Assembly: GCA_947589085.1 (NCBI GenBank)
Contig: CANPZD010000006.1
Coordinates: forward strand, 1-64,000
Direction of reading: 5' to 3'
From: an uncultured Clostridia bacterium
GTDB lineage: Bacteria; Bacillota; Clostridia; Christensenellales; Borkfalkiaceae
Length of the DNA stretch: 64,000 nucleotides
The notes under the pieces were generated by a model. It did no database searches. It was given only the letters and a program-made list of their open reading frames with translations, and had not been told where the DNA came from. Numbering within the stretch: position 1 is the first letter of the stretch; each line of letters begins with the position of its first letter. A program made the translations under genes and the position numbers. Below are positions 6,124 to 13,128 of the stretch, piece by piece.

Positions 6124-9116
6124 TTCGTCTCTCCTTTTTCTCTTTTTTCCAAAATCCGCGCGACCGTTGTGCGCACGGCGTCCATATCGATGGGTTTTGC
6201 AAGATGCGCGTCCATGCCCGCATCCAGCGCGTTTTTCACGTCCTCGGCAAAGGTGTTCGCCGTCATGGCGACGATGGGAATGGTCTGCGCCTCGGGATGC
6301 GACGAGGCACGGATCGCCCTTGTCGCTTCATAGCCGTTCATCACGGGCATCTGCACGTCCATGAGGATCATATCGTAATAGCCCGGCGCGGCGTTCGAGA
6401 ACATATCCACGGCGATCTTGCCGTTGGTCGCAAGCTCGCAGCGCGCGCCTTCGATCGCAAGCATTTCTTGGAGGATCTCGGCGTTCAGCTCGTTGTCCTC
6501 GGCGACGAGGAAGAGCCTGCCGTTGAGCGCGCCCTCCGCGGGCGGTTCTTCCGCTTTCATCTGCGGCGCTTCGGCAAAGAGGGGACGGATGGTCTGGAAG
6601 AACGTGGAAGTGAAGAACGGCTTCGGCATGAACGCGTTGATGCCCGCTTCCCGCGCCTCTTGCTCGATATCGCTCCAATCATAGGAGGTGAGTACGAGGA
6701 TGGGCACGTCCTTTCCCACTTTTTCGCGGATACGGCGCGCCGTCTCAACGCCGTCAAGTCCCGGCATTTTCCAGTCGAGAAGAATCACGTGGAAATCCGA
6801 TTTGTGCTCGTGCGCCTTGACGGCCGTTTCCACGGCGGCGGCTCCGTCCGTAACATAGCTCACGTCTATGCCCGTGCCGCGCATTACCTCGCGGATATTG
6901 AGGCAGATATCCTCTTCGTCGTCGGCGACGAGCATGCGCGTGATGTGCTGGCGGAACCACGCGTCCTCCGCGCCCTCCTGCACGTGCGTAAAGGAGAGTT
7001 CGACGGTGAACGTGCTGCCCTTGCCGGGCGCGCTCTCCACCTCGATGATGCCGCCCATCAGATCGACAAGATTTTTGGTGATCGCCATGCCGAGTCCCGT
7101 GCCTTGGATCTTATTGACGACGGAGTTCTTTTCGCGGCTGAACGGCAGGAAGATCTCTTTTACGTAATCCTCGCTCATGCCGATCCCGTTGTCTTTTACC
7201 AGAAAGCGCAGTTTGCAGAATTGTCCCGATTCTTCGATCTTCTGTACGATAAATTCGATTTTTCCGCCCAGCTGCGTGTACTTCACGGCGTTGGAAAGCA
7301 AATTGATGAGGATCTGGTTGAGGCGAAGTCTGTCGCCCATCAGCTCGTCGGGAGGGACGCCCTGCGTGCGGATGGAGAAGTCCTGTTCCTTTGCCTTCGC
7401 CTGCGGAAGAATGATAATTTTGATCTCTTCAAGCAGGTCGGGCAAACTGAACGGTTCGACGTTGAGAGAGGTCTTTCCGCTCTCGATCTTGCTCATGTCG
7501 AGCACGTCGTTGATGAGCGAGAGGAGGTGGTGGCTCGACGCCATGATCTTGCGCGTATATTCGCGTACCAGCTCTTCGTCGCCGGCGTTGCGTTCGAGCA
7601 GGACCGAGAATCCGACGATGGCGTTCATCGGCGTGCGGATATCGTGCGACATGTTGGAGAGGAAGTTGCTCTTCGCCTCGTTGGCGCTCTGCGCCGCGTC
7701 GAACGCCTCCTGAAGTTGCTTGTTGAGCCTCTTGTCAAGGGTGCGGTCGGACATCACGATGACGTACTTTTCCATGCCCTGAATGCTCATGTGGTAGATG
7801 GCGACGCGGTACCACCTGCGCTCGCCCGTCGCCTGGTGCATGTATTCGCACTCCCAATCGCGGCTGCTCCCGATGGGGATGGCTTGCAGTTCTTCGTTGG
7901 GGACGATGATATTGCAGTCGACGGCGCAGGATGCCATGGTGCGGATGTTCGCCCGCGCGTCTTTGAGCTTGATGCCGAGAAGCCGCTCGATGTTGGGACT
8001 GATATATTCCACTTTCTGCGTCTGCGGATCGAGCATGAGGAAAATGTCGTTGACGTTGTTGGAGAGCACGTCAAACATGCGCTCGCGGTATTGCAGTTCT
8101 TTCCGGTTGTGCTTGGACTGCGTGACGATGTAAACGATGAGCACGGCAATGACCGCCGCGATGACGACCGAGAAGATGATGAGAAGCACGCGCATCGTCG
8201 CTCTCTGCGCAAGCAGGAACCCGTGGCTCACGGCGGTGAAGGGGACGTCGCTCAAAAGCGCGTAGTCCTCATAGCCGATGGGCATGTAGATGATGCAGCG
8301 CTGTTCGCCGCGGAAAGTGTAGGGGAGATATCCGTAGGCGTCCGCGGCGGGTGCAAGTTCTTCGCAGTCTGCGCAGAGCGCGGTGAGATCGGCCCGGATC
8401 CCGTCGATCGTCTCATCGTCGAGCATGCCGCTCAGGTAATCGAAATAATTGTCCATCGCGCCGCCGCCCCGTTGCGCGGAGAGGAGAACGTTCCCGTCGG
8501 CGCGGAGAATGAAGCTCCTCGCGGTCCCGCCGAAGGCGTCCGCATTGAGGGCCTTTGCCATGTCGGTGTTGGTATAGCTGATGCCGATTGCGGTATACGC
8601 AAACCCGTTGTATTCGCCTTTCGCGGCGACGGCGAACATCGTCACTTTCAGGCTGCCGATCGTCTCGCCCGCCATGATGGGCTTGTTGGCGTCGATGAGC
8701 GTCTGCGAACCGTTTTCCAGAGGCTTGTCGCCCTGTTTATCCTCGGTAAATGAGTAGTAATTGCGCTCTGCGTCGAGGAAATAGAGATCGGTGAAGCCCC
8801 AATATTCCTTCTTGCTCTCGATGAACTCTTTGGGCGTGACCTTCTGAGGCGTGACGGAATCGTAGTTATCCGAAAGCTCGATATAATCGCGGCAGCTTTC
8901 GAGAATGCTCCAATTCCGCCTCATGAGCTTGCCGAAGGAGTTGCTGACTTGTGTGTAGGTCTCTTTGAGATTGCGCTCGGCGTCGGTATCCGACTGCTCC
9001 GAAATGAATCCGAAATAGCCGACCATGAACATGATGACGGCGGCGACCACGATACATGCAACGGCGGGCCAGATCGTATATTTCAACCATTTGGGCATTT
9101 TCGACCATTTCGACAT
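6120..9116 (-). CDS. Hybrid sensor histidine kinase with PAS and two receiver domains
   Basis: A 998-residue membrane kinase. In order: TM helix 13-35; an extracytoplasmic sensor of about 270 residues (probably Cache-like, inferred); TM helix about 309-330; PAS domain about 345-460; HisKA with phospho-acceptor H491 in SHDIRTPMNA; HATPase (about 600-715, with DNGIGM and GTGLGMAI); receiver 1 with D781 (LLDWKMPG); receiver 2 with D920 (LMDVQMPVMNGYEA). The reading frame stays open far upstream, but the ATG at 9116 has AAGGAG at the right distance and leads straight into the TM helix. No separate response regulator with a DNA-binding domain is next to it, so the output is not visible. Co-translated with the binding protein downstream. 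Confidence 0.93.
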   Translation of the reverse strand: MSKWSKMPKWLKYTIWPAVACIVVAAVIMFMVGYFGFISEQSDTDAERNLKETYTQVSNSFGKLMRRNWSILESCRDYIELSDNYDSVTPQKVTPKEFIESKKEYWGFTDLYFLDAERNYYSFTEDKQGDKPLENGSQTLIDANKPIMAGETIGSLKVTMFAVAAKGEYNGFAYTAIGISYTNTDMAKALNADAFGGTARSFILRADGNVLLSAQRGGGAMDNYFDYLSGMLDDETIDGIRADLTALCADCEELAPAADAYGYLPYTFRGEQRCIIYMPIGYEDYALLSDVPFTAVSHGFLLAQRATMRVLLIIFSVVIAAVIAVLIVYIVTQSKHNRKELQYRERMFDVLSNNVNDIFLMLDPQTQKVEYISPNIERLLGIKLKDARANIRTMASCAVDCNIIVPNEELQAIPIGSSRDWECEYMHQATGERRWYRVAIYHMSIQGMEKYVIVMSDRTLDKRLNKQLQEAFDAAQSANEAKSNFLSNMSHDIRTPMNAIVGFSVLLERNAGDEELVREYTRKIMASSHHLLSLINDVLDMSKIESGKTSLNVEPFSLPDLLEEIKIIILPQAKAKEQDFSIRTQGVPPDELMGDRLRLNQILINLLSNAVKYTQLGGKIEFIVQKIEESGQFCKLRFLVKDNGIGMSEDYVKEIFLPFSREKNSVVNKIQGTGLGMAITKNLVDLMGGIIEVESAPGKGSTFTVELSFTHVQEGAEDAWFRQHITRMLVADDEEDICLNIREVMRGTGIDVSYVTDGAAAVETAVKAHEHKSDFHVILLDWKMPGLDGVETARRIREKVGKDVPILVLTSYDWSDIEQEAREAGINAFMPKPFFTSTFFQTIRPLFAEAPQMKAEEPPAEGALNGRLFLVAEDNELNAEILQEMLAIEGARCELATNGKIAVDMFSNAAPGYYDMILMDVQMPVMNGYEATRAIRASSHPEAQTIPIVAMTANTFAEDVKNALDAGMDAHLAKPIDMDAVRTTVARILEKREKGETN

Positions 9117-9323
9117 GGTAAAACTCCTTATTTCCGCGAAAAAGTAAAACAAATTAGAATCGTACGAATCTATTTTAACATATCGCGCGCGAAAAATCAA
9201 CCTATCCCGCGGAGAAAAGTGATTTTCTCCGACCGGTTTGCGCCGAAAAAACACAATGAGACGAAACGCCGTGCCGCGCGTTCGTCGCGCAAAAAGGCAA
9301 AGAATGATTTGCGGCCTTTTCGC

Positions 9324-9352
9324 TTGCGTTTCTGCGGCATTTCTGCTAAAAT
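9324..9352 (+). promoter_or_regulatory. Promoter of tRNA-Leu
   Basis: TTGCGT (9324-9329), 17-bp spacer, TAAAAT (9347-9352). Start of transcription expected near 9359, about 50 bases before the tRNA. The rest of 9117-9408 holds only the minus-strand leader of the kinase gene and no other gene. Confidence 0.7.
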
Positions 9353-9408
9353 ATTTCTCGGATCCCGCGGCGGAACAGATCGAGAGCGGCGGGGAATTCA
9401 ACAAACGT

Positions 9409-9491
9409 GCGGGCGTGGCGGAATTGGCAGACGCGACGGATTTAGGATCCGTTGGGAAACCGTGCAGGTTCAAGCCCTGTCGCTCGTACCA
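9409..9491 (+). tRNA. tRNA-Leu(UAG)
   Basis: Class II tRNA of 83 bases including the encoded CCA. Acceptor GCGGGCG pairs with CGCUCGU (two G-U pairs), anticodon loop UUUAGGA gives UAG, the variable arm is of the expected length, and the T loop GGUUCAAGCC is normal. It stands alone, with its own promoter and terminator. Confidence 0.96.
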
Positions 9492-9584
9492 AAATCAAAG
9501 TGCGGAAAGGAAAAAACGCTCACCGCCCAAACGATAGAAAGGGCGGCGAGAAACTTTCCAAGCGTCGCCGAAGCCATGAAAAAA

Positions 9585-9613
9585 GAAAGCATTCCCGGAA
9601 TGCTTTCTTTTTT
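9585..9613 (+). terminator. Bidirectional intrinsic terminator between tRNA-Leu and tspO
   Basis: GAAAGCATTCC pairs with GGAATGCTTTC around CG, followed by a T-run on the plus strand; on the minus strand the flanking A-run becomes a T-run. It ends the tRNA-Leu transcript and the convergent gene at 9630. A second GC-rich stem (CTCACCGCCC/GGGCGGCGAG, 9520-9550) precedes it. Confidence 0.88.
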
Positions 9614-9629
9614 CATAGTTGCAGCGGGA

Positions 9630-10091
9630 TCAGTTCAGGATCCAGAGGCAGAGATTCAGGGCGGTGGCAACGAGCAGCCAAAGGGGATAGAGGGTCAGAA
9701 TTTTCGCATACAGCGGCTTATATTTCGAAATTGCCGCAATCAGATACACGCCGAAATAGGCATTTACGACGATGACGACAGTCCCGAGCAATGTCTGTTT
9801 CAGCGTAAAAAATACGAGGCACCACAGCACGTTGAGTGCGCCGTTGACGCAGAAAAGCGCGAGAACGTCTTTCGGGATCCCGCCGCTTTTGATCCATAAC
9901 GCGAGGATCACGGCGCACGATCCGTAGATCGCAGTCCAGACGATCGGAATGACAAAATCCGGAACAAATTGCGTCGGCGTGATGAGCCGTTGAAACCATT
10001 TCTGTCCGAGCGCAACGAACAGGCTTCCGAAGGCCGCGACGGCGATCACGGAGACGATGGCAAGAATGATTTTCTTCGTTTCCGTTTTCAT
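9630..10091 (-). CDS. tspO: TspO/MBR family membrane protein
   Basis: A 153-residue five-helix membrane protein of the tryptophan-rich sensory protein/translocator family, which binds porphyrins and related tetrapyrroles. Recognisable family blocks are TPTQFVPDF-IPIVWTAIYG (helix 1-2 region) and ALNVLWCLVFF (helix 3-4 region). The frame is open further upstream, but that part runs through a terminator hairpin; the ATG at 10091 gives a normal basic start (MKTETKK). No SD precedes this ATG, and a good -10 box ends six bases before it, so the mRNA may be leaderless (see promoter entry). Role in this organism unknown. Confidence 0.9.
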   Translation of the reverse strand: MKTETKKIILAIVSVIAVAAFGSLFVALGQKWFQRLITPTQFVPDFVIPIVWTAIYGSCAVILALWIKSGGIPKDVLALFCVNGALNVLWCLVFFTLKQTLLGTVVIVVNAYFGVYLIAAISKYKPLYAKILTLYPLWLLVATALNLCLWILN

Positions 10092-10097
10092 ATCAAT

Positions 10098-10126
10098 ATT
10101 ATATTGATCCGACGGATTTTTATGAA
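10098..10126 (-). promoter_or_regulatory. Promoter of tspO, predicting a leaderless mRNA
   Basis: On the minus strand: TTCATA (10121-10126), 17-bp spacer, TATAAT (10098-10103), then six bases and the ATG at 10091. With transcription starting about seven bases after the -10 box, the first base of the mRNA would be at or next to the A of the ATG. Confidence 0.6.
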
Positions 10127-10146
10127 TGGAACGTCCAAAATGAAAA

Positions 10147-10170
10147 ATCCCCCGCGGAAAAACGCGGGGG
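10147..10170 (-). terminator. Intrinsic terminator of the degV gene at 10188
   Basis: CCCCCGCG (10149-10156) pairs with CGCGGGGG (10163-10170) over a six-base loop; read on the minus strand it is followed by ATTTTT. It lies 18 bases past the stop codon of the DegV gene. Confidence 0.88.
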
Positions 10171-10187
10171 AGCAAAACTTGAATTAT

Positions 10188-11135
10188 TCAGGCTTTATGC
10201 GTGGCGGCTTTTACTCTTTGAATGAGGCTGGGCGCTTTTTGTTTCGCTTCTTCGCGGCGGTCTTTGCCGAAGAAGAAGAGGGCGATCGTGCCGGGACCGA
10301 TATGGGAACCCGTGCAAAGATCGTAAAATTCCACGATCACGTCCTGTACGCCGCGCTGTTTGATGGTTTCCGCAAGCGCGAGCGCTTCCGCTTCGCAGTC
10401 CGCATGGGTGATGGCTACGGTCTGGGTTTCGGGATGTTCCACATTGGCGTCGAATGCTTCCACGAGCGCGGCAATGGCTTTTTTCCGTCCGTGCGCCTTC
10501 CCGTATACGGTGAGTTTGGGATGTTCGCCGCCGTCCGCTTTGATCAGCGGTTTGATATTCAAAAGAGAACCCGCAAACGCCGCAAGGGCGGAAACTCTGC
10601 CGCTTTTTCTGAGATATTTCAGATCGTCGACCGTGACGTAACTGTTGAGCCGATAGGCGTTTTCATTCAGCCAAGCGGCGCACGTTTCGGCGCTTTCGCC
10701 TGCGTCTCGGATATCGGCCGCGCGTATCGCCAGAAGTCCCTGTCCCATAGAGGCGTTGGCGCTGTCGCAAACGAAAACTTTGCGATCGGGGAATTGCGCT
10801 TCGAGCGTTTTTTTCGCGTTGACCGCCTGAAACCACGTTCCGCTGATCCCGGAAGCGATGGTGAGGATCACCGCGTCTTTTCCGGCGGCGAGCGTAGGGG
10901 AGATCGCCTCAATAAACCGCGCTTCCCCCACGAGAGAAGTCTTTGCCTCCATTCCGGCGCGCATTTCCGCATAGAACTTGCGTGCGGTTTCGCGGAAAGT
11001 CAGGGAATCGTCCTGACAAAGGACCTCTTTGCCGTTGATGTTCATGTAGTACGAAATGATGTGGATGTTTCTGTTTTGTTGGATTGTTTCCGGAAGGTTT
11101 GCGGAAGAATCCGCAAAAATTTCAAAACCGGCCAT
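10188..11135 (-). CDS. DegV family fatty acid-binding protein
   Basis: A 315-residue two-domain protein that in Firmicutes binds fatty acids (FakB-type) for phosphorylation by FakA. Seen: the N-terminal FADSSANLP strand-loop, the SGISGTWFQAVNA motif (DegV signature SGTY/SS), the VCDSANASMGQG motif and the C-terminal GSHIGPGTIALFF. The start ATG has GAGGAGA seven bases upstream. Monocistronic, with its own promoter and terminator. A second family member lies at 60459. Whether it is a true FakB partner depends on a fakA elsewhere in the genome. Confidence 0.93.
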   Translation of the reverse strand: MAGFEIFADSSANLPETIQQNRNIHIISYYMNINGKEVLCQDDSLTFRETARKFYAEMRAGMEAKTSLVGEARFIEAISPTLAAGKDAVILTIASGISGTWFQAVNAKKTLEAQFPDRKVFVCDSANASMGQGLLAIRAADIRDAGESAETCAAWLNENAYRLNSYVTVDDLKYLRKSGRVSALAAFAGSLLNIKPLIKADGGEHPKLTVYGKAHGRKKAIAALVEAFDANVEHPETQTVAITHADCEAEALALAETIKQRGVQDVIVEFYDLCTGSHIGPGTIALFFFGKDRREEAKQKAPSLIQRVKAATHKA

Positions 11136-11169
11136 AGTGTCTCCTCAGGCATACCGCCCTAACGCATTT

Positions 11170-11198
11170 AGTCTATCACGTTTTACGGATTTTTACAA
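11170..11198 (-). promoter_or_regulatory. Promoter of the degV gene
   Basis: Minus strand TTGTAA (11193-11198), 17-bp spacer, TAGACT (11170-11175); the transcript would have a leader of about 28 bases before the ATG at 11135. Confidence 0.5.
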
Positions 11199-11705
11199 CT
11201 TAAACGAAATCAAAATTGTTCTCGGATTTTCCAAAACCGTCTATTTCATAGAAAATATTCTCTACTCTACAAAAAAATCACTCTACTTACAGTAGAATCA
11301 CGGATATAGTGTATTTTAATCAATTCATCGGCAAATCTTCAAGAAAGGATTTACAAAACTTTGTTCAAACTAATTTCAACGGCGGGAAATTTCCCGCCGC
11401 ATACCAGTGTTCCGCCGATATCGAAAAACAGCCAAGCGATTTCCTTCATCTCATTTTTTTCGCGGTTCGCGCACCTCGATATTGACATACCGGGTTTCGT
11501 CCTCACAGCCGTGACGTTCTGCCAATCGGATTCTTCGAGGCCGGAGAGGGGCAGCGGCAGTTTGCAAGTAAATCCTGTGAAAAAACGTACATAATATCCT
11601 CCCAACGGTAAATCCAAGTATAGTACATAAAATACCGGAATGCAAACTTATGTTCATCAAAATGCAAATTTTCGCGAAAAAATTTTTCAGGGATATAAAA
11701 ATCGT
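11199..11705. other. AT-rich intergenic stretch without an intact gene
   Basis: About 500 bases between degV and the tRNA cluster. It contains a HAD gene remnant (11351-11449), a perfect 18-bp palindrome GGCGGGAAATTTCCCGCC (11381-11398), and a short inverted repeat CTACT-TAC-AGTAG near 11283-11295. No coding capacity beyond the remnant, no RNA gene recognised. Confidence 0.6.
11351..11449 (-). pseudogene. 5' remnant of a HAD-superfamily hydrolase gene
   Basis: From the ATG at 11449 the minus strand reads MKEIAWLFFDIGGTLV, the standard N-terminus of HAD hydrolases with motif I (DxGxT, nucleophile Asp), then runs into unrelated sequence and a stop after 32 codons. The break coincides with the 18-bp palindrome at 11381-11398. 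No cap domain or motifs II-IV are found nearby. This is a decayed fragment, not a working gene. Confidence 0.45.
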
Positions 11706-11734
11706 TTGACAGAAAGCAAAAACTTTGATAGAAT
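11706..11734 (+). promoter_or_regulatory. Promoter of the six-gene tRNA cluster
   Basis: TTGACA (11706-11711), 17-bp spacer, TAGAAT (11729-11734); expected start near 11741, eleven bases before tRNA-Gly. Confidence 0.85.
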
Positions 11735-11751
11735 GTACAAGCGTTGAACAT

Positions 11752-11825
11752 GCGGGTGTAGTTCAGTGGTAGAATCCCAGCCTTCCAAGCTGGTCGCGTG
11801 GGTTCAATTCCCATCACCCGCTCCA
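11752..11825 (+). tRNA. tRNA-Gly(UCC)
   Basis: 74 bases with encoded CCA. Acceptor GCGGGUG/CACCCGC is fully paired, anticodon loop CUUCCAA gives UCC, discriminator U73. First gene of the cluster. Confidence 0.97.
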
Positions 11826-11874
11826 TTTTTTCGCAAGCCGGAGATGTGCGGAACTTTGACGCAGAATCAGGTAT

Positions 11875-11951
<77 letters not shown>

Positions 11952-11958
11952 GAAAAAC

Positions 11959-12036
11959 GGCGGGTGTAGCTCAGTTGGTTAGAGCGCCAGATTGTGGCCC
12001 TGGAGGTCGTGAGTTCGATTCTCGTCGCCCGCCCCA
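11959..12036 (+). tRNA. tRNA-His(GUG)
   Basis: Anticodon loop UUGUGGC gives GUG. Acceptor GCGGGUG/CGCCCGC, and the encoded G at 11959 pairs with C73 as the G-1 identity base of tRNA-His. CCA encoded. Confidence 0.96.
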
Positions 12037-12049
12037 ATTTTGCTGCTAA

Positions 12050-12125
12050 TGGGGTGTCGCCAAGTGGTTAAGGCACCGGATTTTGATTCCGGCATTCGTT
12101 GGTTCAAATCCAGCCACCCCAGCCA
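12050..12125 (+). tRNA. tRNA-Gln(UUG)
   Basis: 76 bases with CCA. Acceptor UGGGGUG/CACCCCA, anticodon stem CCGGA/UCCGG with loop UUUUGAU gives UUG, discriminator G73. Confidence 0.96.
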
Positions 12126-12130
12126 AAGGC

Positions 12131-12206
12131 GGCCCATTAGCTCAGATGGTAGAGCACTTGACTTTTAATCAAGGTGTCCCGGGTTCGAATCCCGGATGGA
12201 CCACCA
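12131..12206 (+). tRNA. tRNA-Lys(UUU), with a C3-A70 acceptor mismatch
   Basis: Anticodon loop CUUUUAA gives UUU; D and T arms are standard; CCA encoded. Acceptor strands GGCCCAU and AUGGACC pair except at position 3:70, where C faces A. A usual GGUCCAU strand would pair fully, so a T-to-C change at position 3 (base 12133) is implied. The tRNA may still fold, with one weak pair. Confidence 0.94.
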
Positions 12207-12210
12207 ATAT

Positions 12211-12286
12211 GCACCTTTAGCTCAGTTGGTAGAGCAACTGACTCTTAATCAGTGGGCCCAGGGTTCGAGTCCCTGAAGGTGCACCA
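12211..12286 (+). tRNA. tRNA-Lys(CUU)
   Basis: Acceptor GCACCUU/AAGGUGC perfect, anticodon loop CUCUUAA gives CUU, discriminator A73, CCA encoded. Last tRNA before the accessory island; four bases separate it from tRNA-Lys(UUU). Confidence 0.96.
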
Positions 12287-12292
12287 GAAAAA

Positions 12293-12334
12293 ACGAGCAA
12301 AATAGGCAAAAATAAGCCGTTTTTGCTCGTTTTT
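12293..12334 (+). terminator. Intrinsic terminator of the tRNA cluster
   Basis: ACGAGCAAAA (12293-12302) pairs with TTTTGCTCGT (12321-12330), with an inner GGC/GCC pair in the apical part, followed by TTTT. It begins seven bases after the last tRNA. Confidence 0.85.
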
Positions 12335-12424
12335 CTTTGATTTTGCAGTGGAACAAAATCGCCTGAGGAGGCGTTTCCCCAAATTTCCCCAAATCAAAAA
12401 GGCCGTTTCTGCATTTCTCTGCGT

Positions 12425-12492
12425 GATCCCCGGGGATCAGAACGTCGGGATCTCGGCGCGGGCGGGCTTATTCCCTTTATGGGAATTAAGCA
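12425..12492. repeat. Two short palindromes inside the methylase remnant
   Basis: TGATCCCCGGGGATCA (12424-12439) is a perfect palindrome, and GCTTATTCCC/GGGAATTAAGC (about 12467-12492) forms a hairpin with a TTTAT loop. Together with the long hairpin just to the right they make this part of the island unusually rich in inverted repeats. Confidence 0.6.
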
Positions 12493-12495
12493 ATA

Positions 12496-12557
12496 GGGCA
12501 ACGGTGACAGCTTGAGGGAGAGGGTTTGCCCTCTCACCAAGCTGTCACCGTTTGCCC
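12496..12557. repeat. Long hairpin repeat (REP/MITE-like)
   Basis: GGGCAA-CGGTGACAGCTTG (12496-12514) pairs with CAAGCTGTCACCG-TTTGCCC (12538-12557); the inner part AGGGAGAGGG/CCCTCTC continues the stem to a small loop. Total 62 bp, nearly perfect. It lies in the degenerate half of the methylase fragment and looks inserted. Hairpins with CTCTCACC-GCTGTCACC elements are common dispersed repeats in gut Clostridia (recollection). Confidence 0.75.
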
Positions 12558-12571
12558 TTTTTGTATAAGAA

Positions 12572-12597
12572 AACCCCCGGACTATCCGGGGGTTTTT
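12572..12597 (+). terminator. Terminator-type hairpin
   Basis: AACCCCCGG (12572-12580) pairs with CCGGGGGTT (12586-12594) over ACTAT and is followed by TTTTT; flanking A residues on the left make it usable from the minus strand too. No plus-strand gene ends just before it. Confidence 0.7.
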
Positions 12598-12815
12598 ACC
12601 TTGTTGAGCGATCGCCGTGTGTTCCGACGTCGCCCAACCGCGCAGCTCTTCGTTGTACAATTCGTTGTCATACGACGAGAGAATGATTTTTGCCTTGCTC
12701 TTTTTCAGAACCTGAAGGAGCGCGGCGTGTTGCTCGTCCGTCATTTCGTGGCGGTACAAATTGCGCTCGCGGAGTTCCCGCAACGTGATTTTTTCTTCCA
12801 TTTTCTCAAAACCTC

Positions 12816-12850
12816 TTGACAGTGTGCAATATGTACGCTATAATGTACAT
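12816..12850 (+). promoter_or_regulatory. Promoter and probable autoregulatory operator of the toxin-antitoxin operon
   Basis: TTGACA (12816-12821), 17-bp spacer, TATAAT (12839-12844). An inverted repeat ATGTAC (12831-12836) and GTACAT (12845-12850) brackets the -10 box; this is the layout of operators bound by YefM/Phd antitoxins. The segment TTTTCTCAAAACCTCTTGACA just upstream recurs at 13719-13739 (split here as TTTTCTCAAAACC plus TCTTGACA). Confidence 0.85.
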
Positions 12851-12875
12851 ACTATAGGATAAGGAGGATTTTCTT

Positions 12876-13127
12876 ATGTCGATTACCAATGCGACGACGC
12901 TTCGCAAGAATTTGTTCGGATATTTAGATGCGGCCGCCGTCAATGATGAGAAAATCATCGTTACCACCAAGAACGGCAATGCCGCCATCGTGAGCGAAGA
13001 ATATTTGCGCAGCCTTGAAGAAACCTGTTATCTTTGCGGCATTCCCGGCATGGCCGATTCGATCAAGGAAGGAATGAACACCCCTTCGGACGAATGCCGC
13101 GTCTTTGATTGGCGCAAGGAGTTGTAA
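12876..13127 (+). CDS. YefM/Phd-family antitoxin
   Basis: An 83-residue antitoxin. The N-terminal half (ITNATTLRKNLFGYLDAA-NDEKIIVTTKNGNAAIVSEEYLRSLEET) is the DNA-binding and dimerising Phd/YefM fold with the usual R-NL...V-VT--G-AVI--EEY pattern; the C-terminal half is the acidic, flexible toxin-binding tail. It would bind and neutralise the toxin that follows and repress its own promoter. SD AAGGAGG lies about eight bases before the ATG. One base separates its stop from the toxin start. Confidence 0.93.
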   Translation: MSITNATTLRKNLFGYLDAAAVNDEKIIVTTKNGNAAIVSEEYLRSLEETCYLCGIPGMADSIKEGMNTPSDECRVFDWRKEL

Positions 13128-13128
13128 G

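Larger units (their letters stand above)
12394..12801 (-). pseudogene. C-terminal fragment of a D12-class (Dam-like) adenine methyltransferase
   Basis: The frame codes for 135 residues, but only residues 16-57 (12631-12756) resemble a known family: YRHEMTDEQHAALL followed by KAKIILSSYDNELYN-ELRGW is the conserved near-C-terminal block of phage-type D12 adenine methylases (YxxEM-x-DE-H-LL, SGYxxxLY-L). The catalytic DPPY and the N-terminal FxGG block are absent. The C-terminal half is read out of an inserted hairpin repeat (12496-12557) and further palindromes. The first 15 residues follow an AAGAGG SD shared with the fragment at 13717. This is a remnant of an element that entered beside the tRNA cluster; it is not expected to methylate DNA. 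Confidence 0.6.

Noticed and set aside
6204..8753. 849-codon plus-strand frame opposite the histidine kinase
   Set aside because: Antisense shadow of a long conserved gene; composition is His/Arg/Asp-rich and no family motif or SD is seen.
10092..10175. Upstream extension of tspO to 10175
   Set aside because: This part reads through the degV terminator hairpin and the tspO promoter.
11503..11826. 107-codon minus-strand frame beginning in tRNA-Gly
   Set aside because: Its start lies in the complement of the tRNA (reading GIEPTRPAWKAGILPLNYTR, a familiar artefact) and it has no SD.
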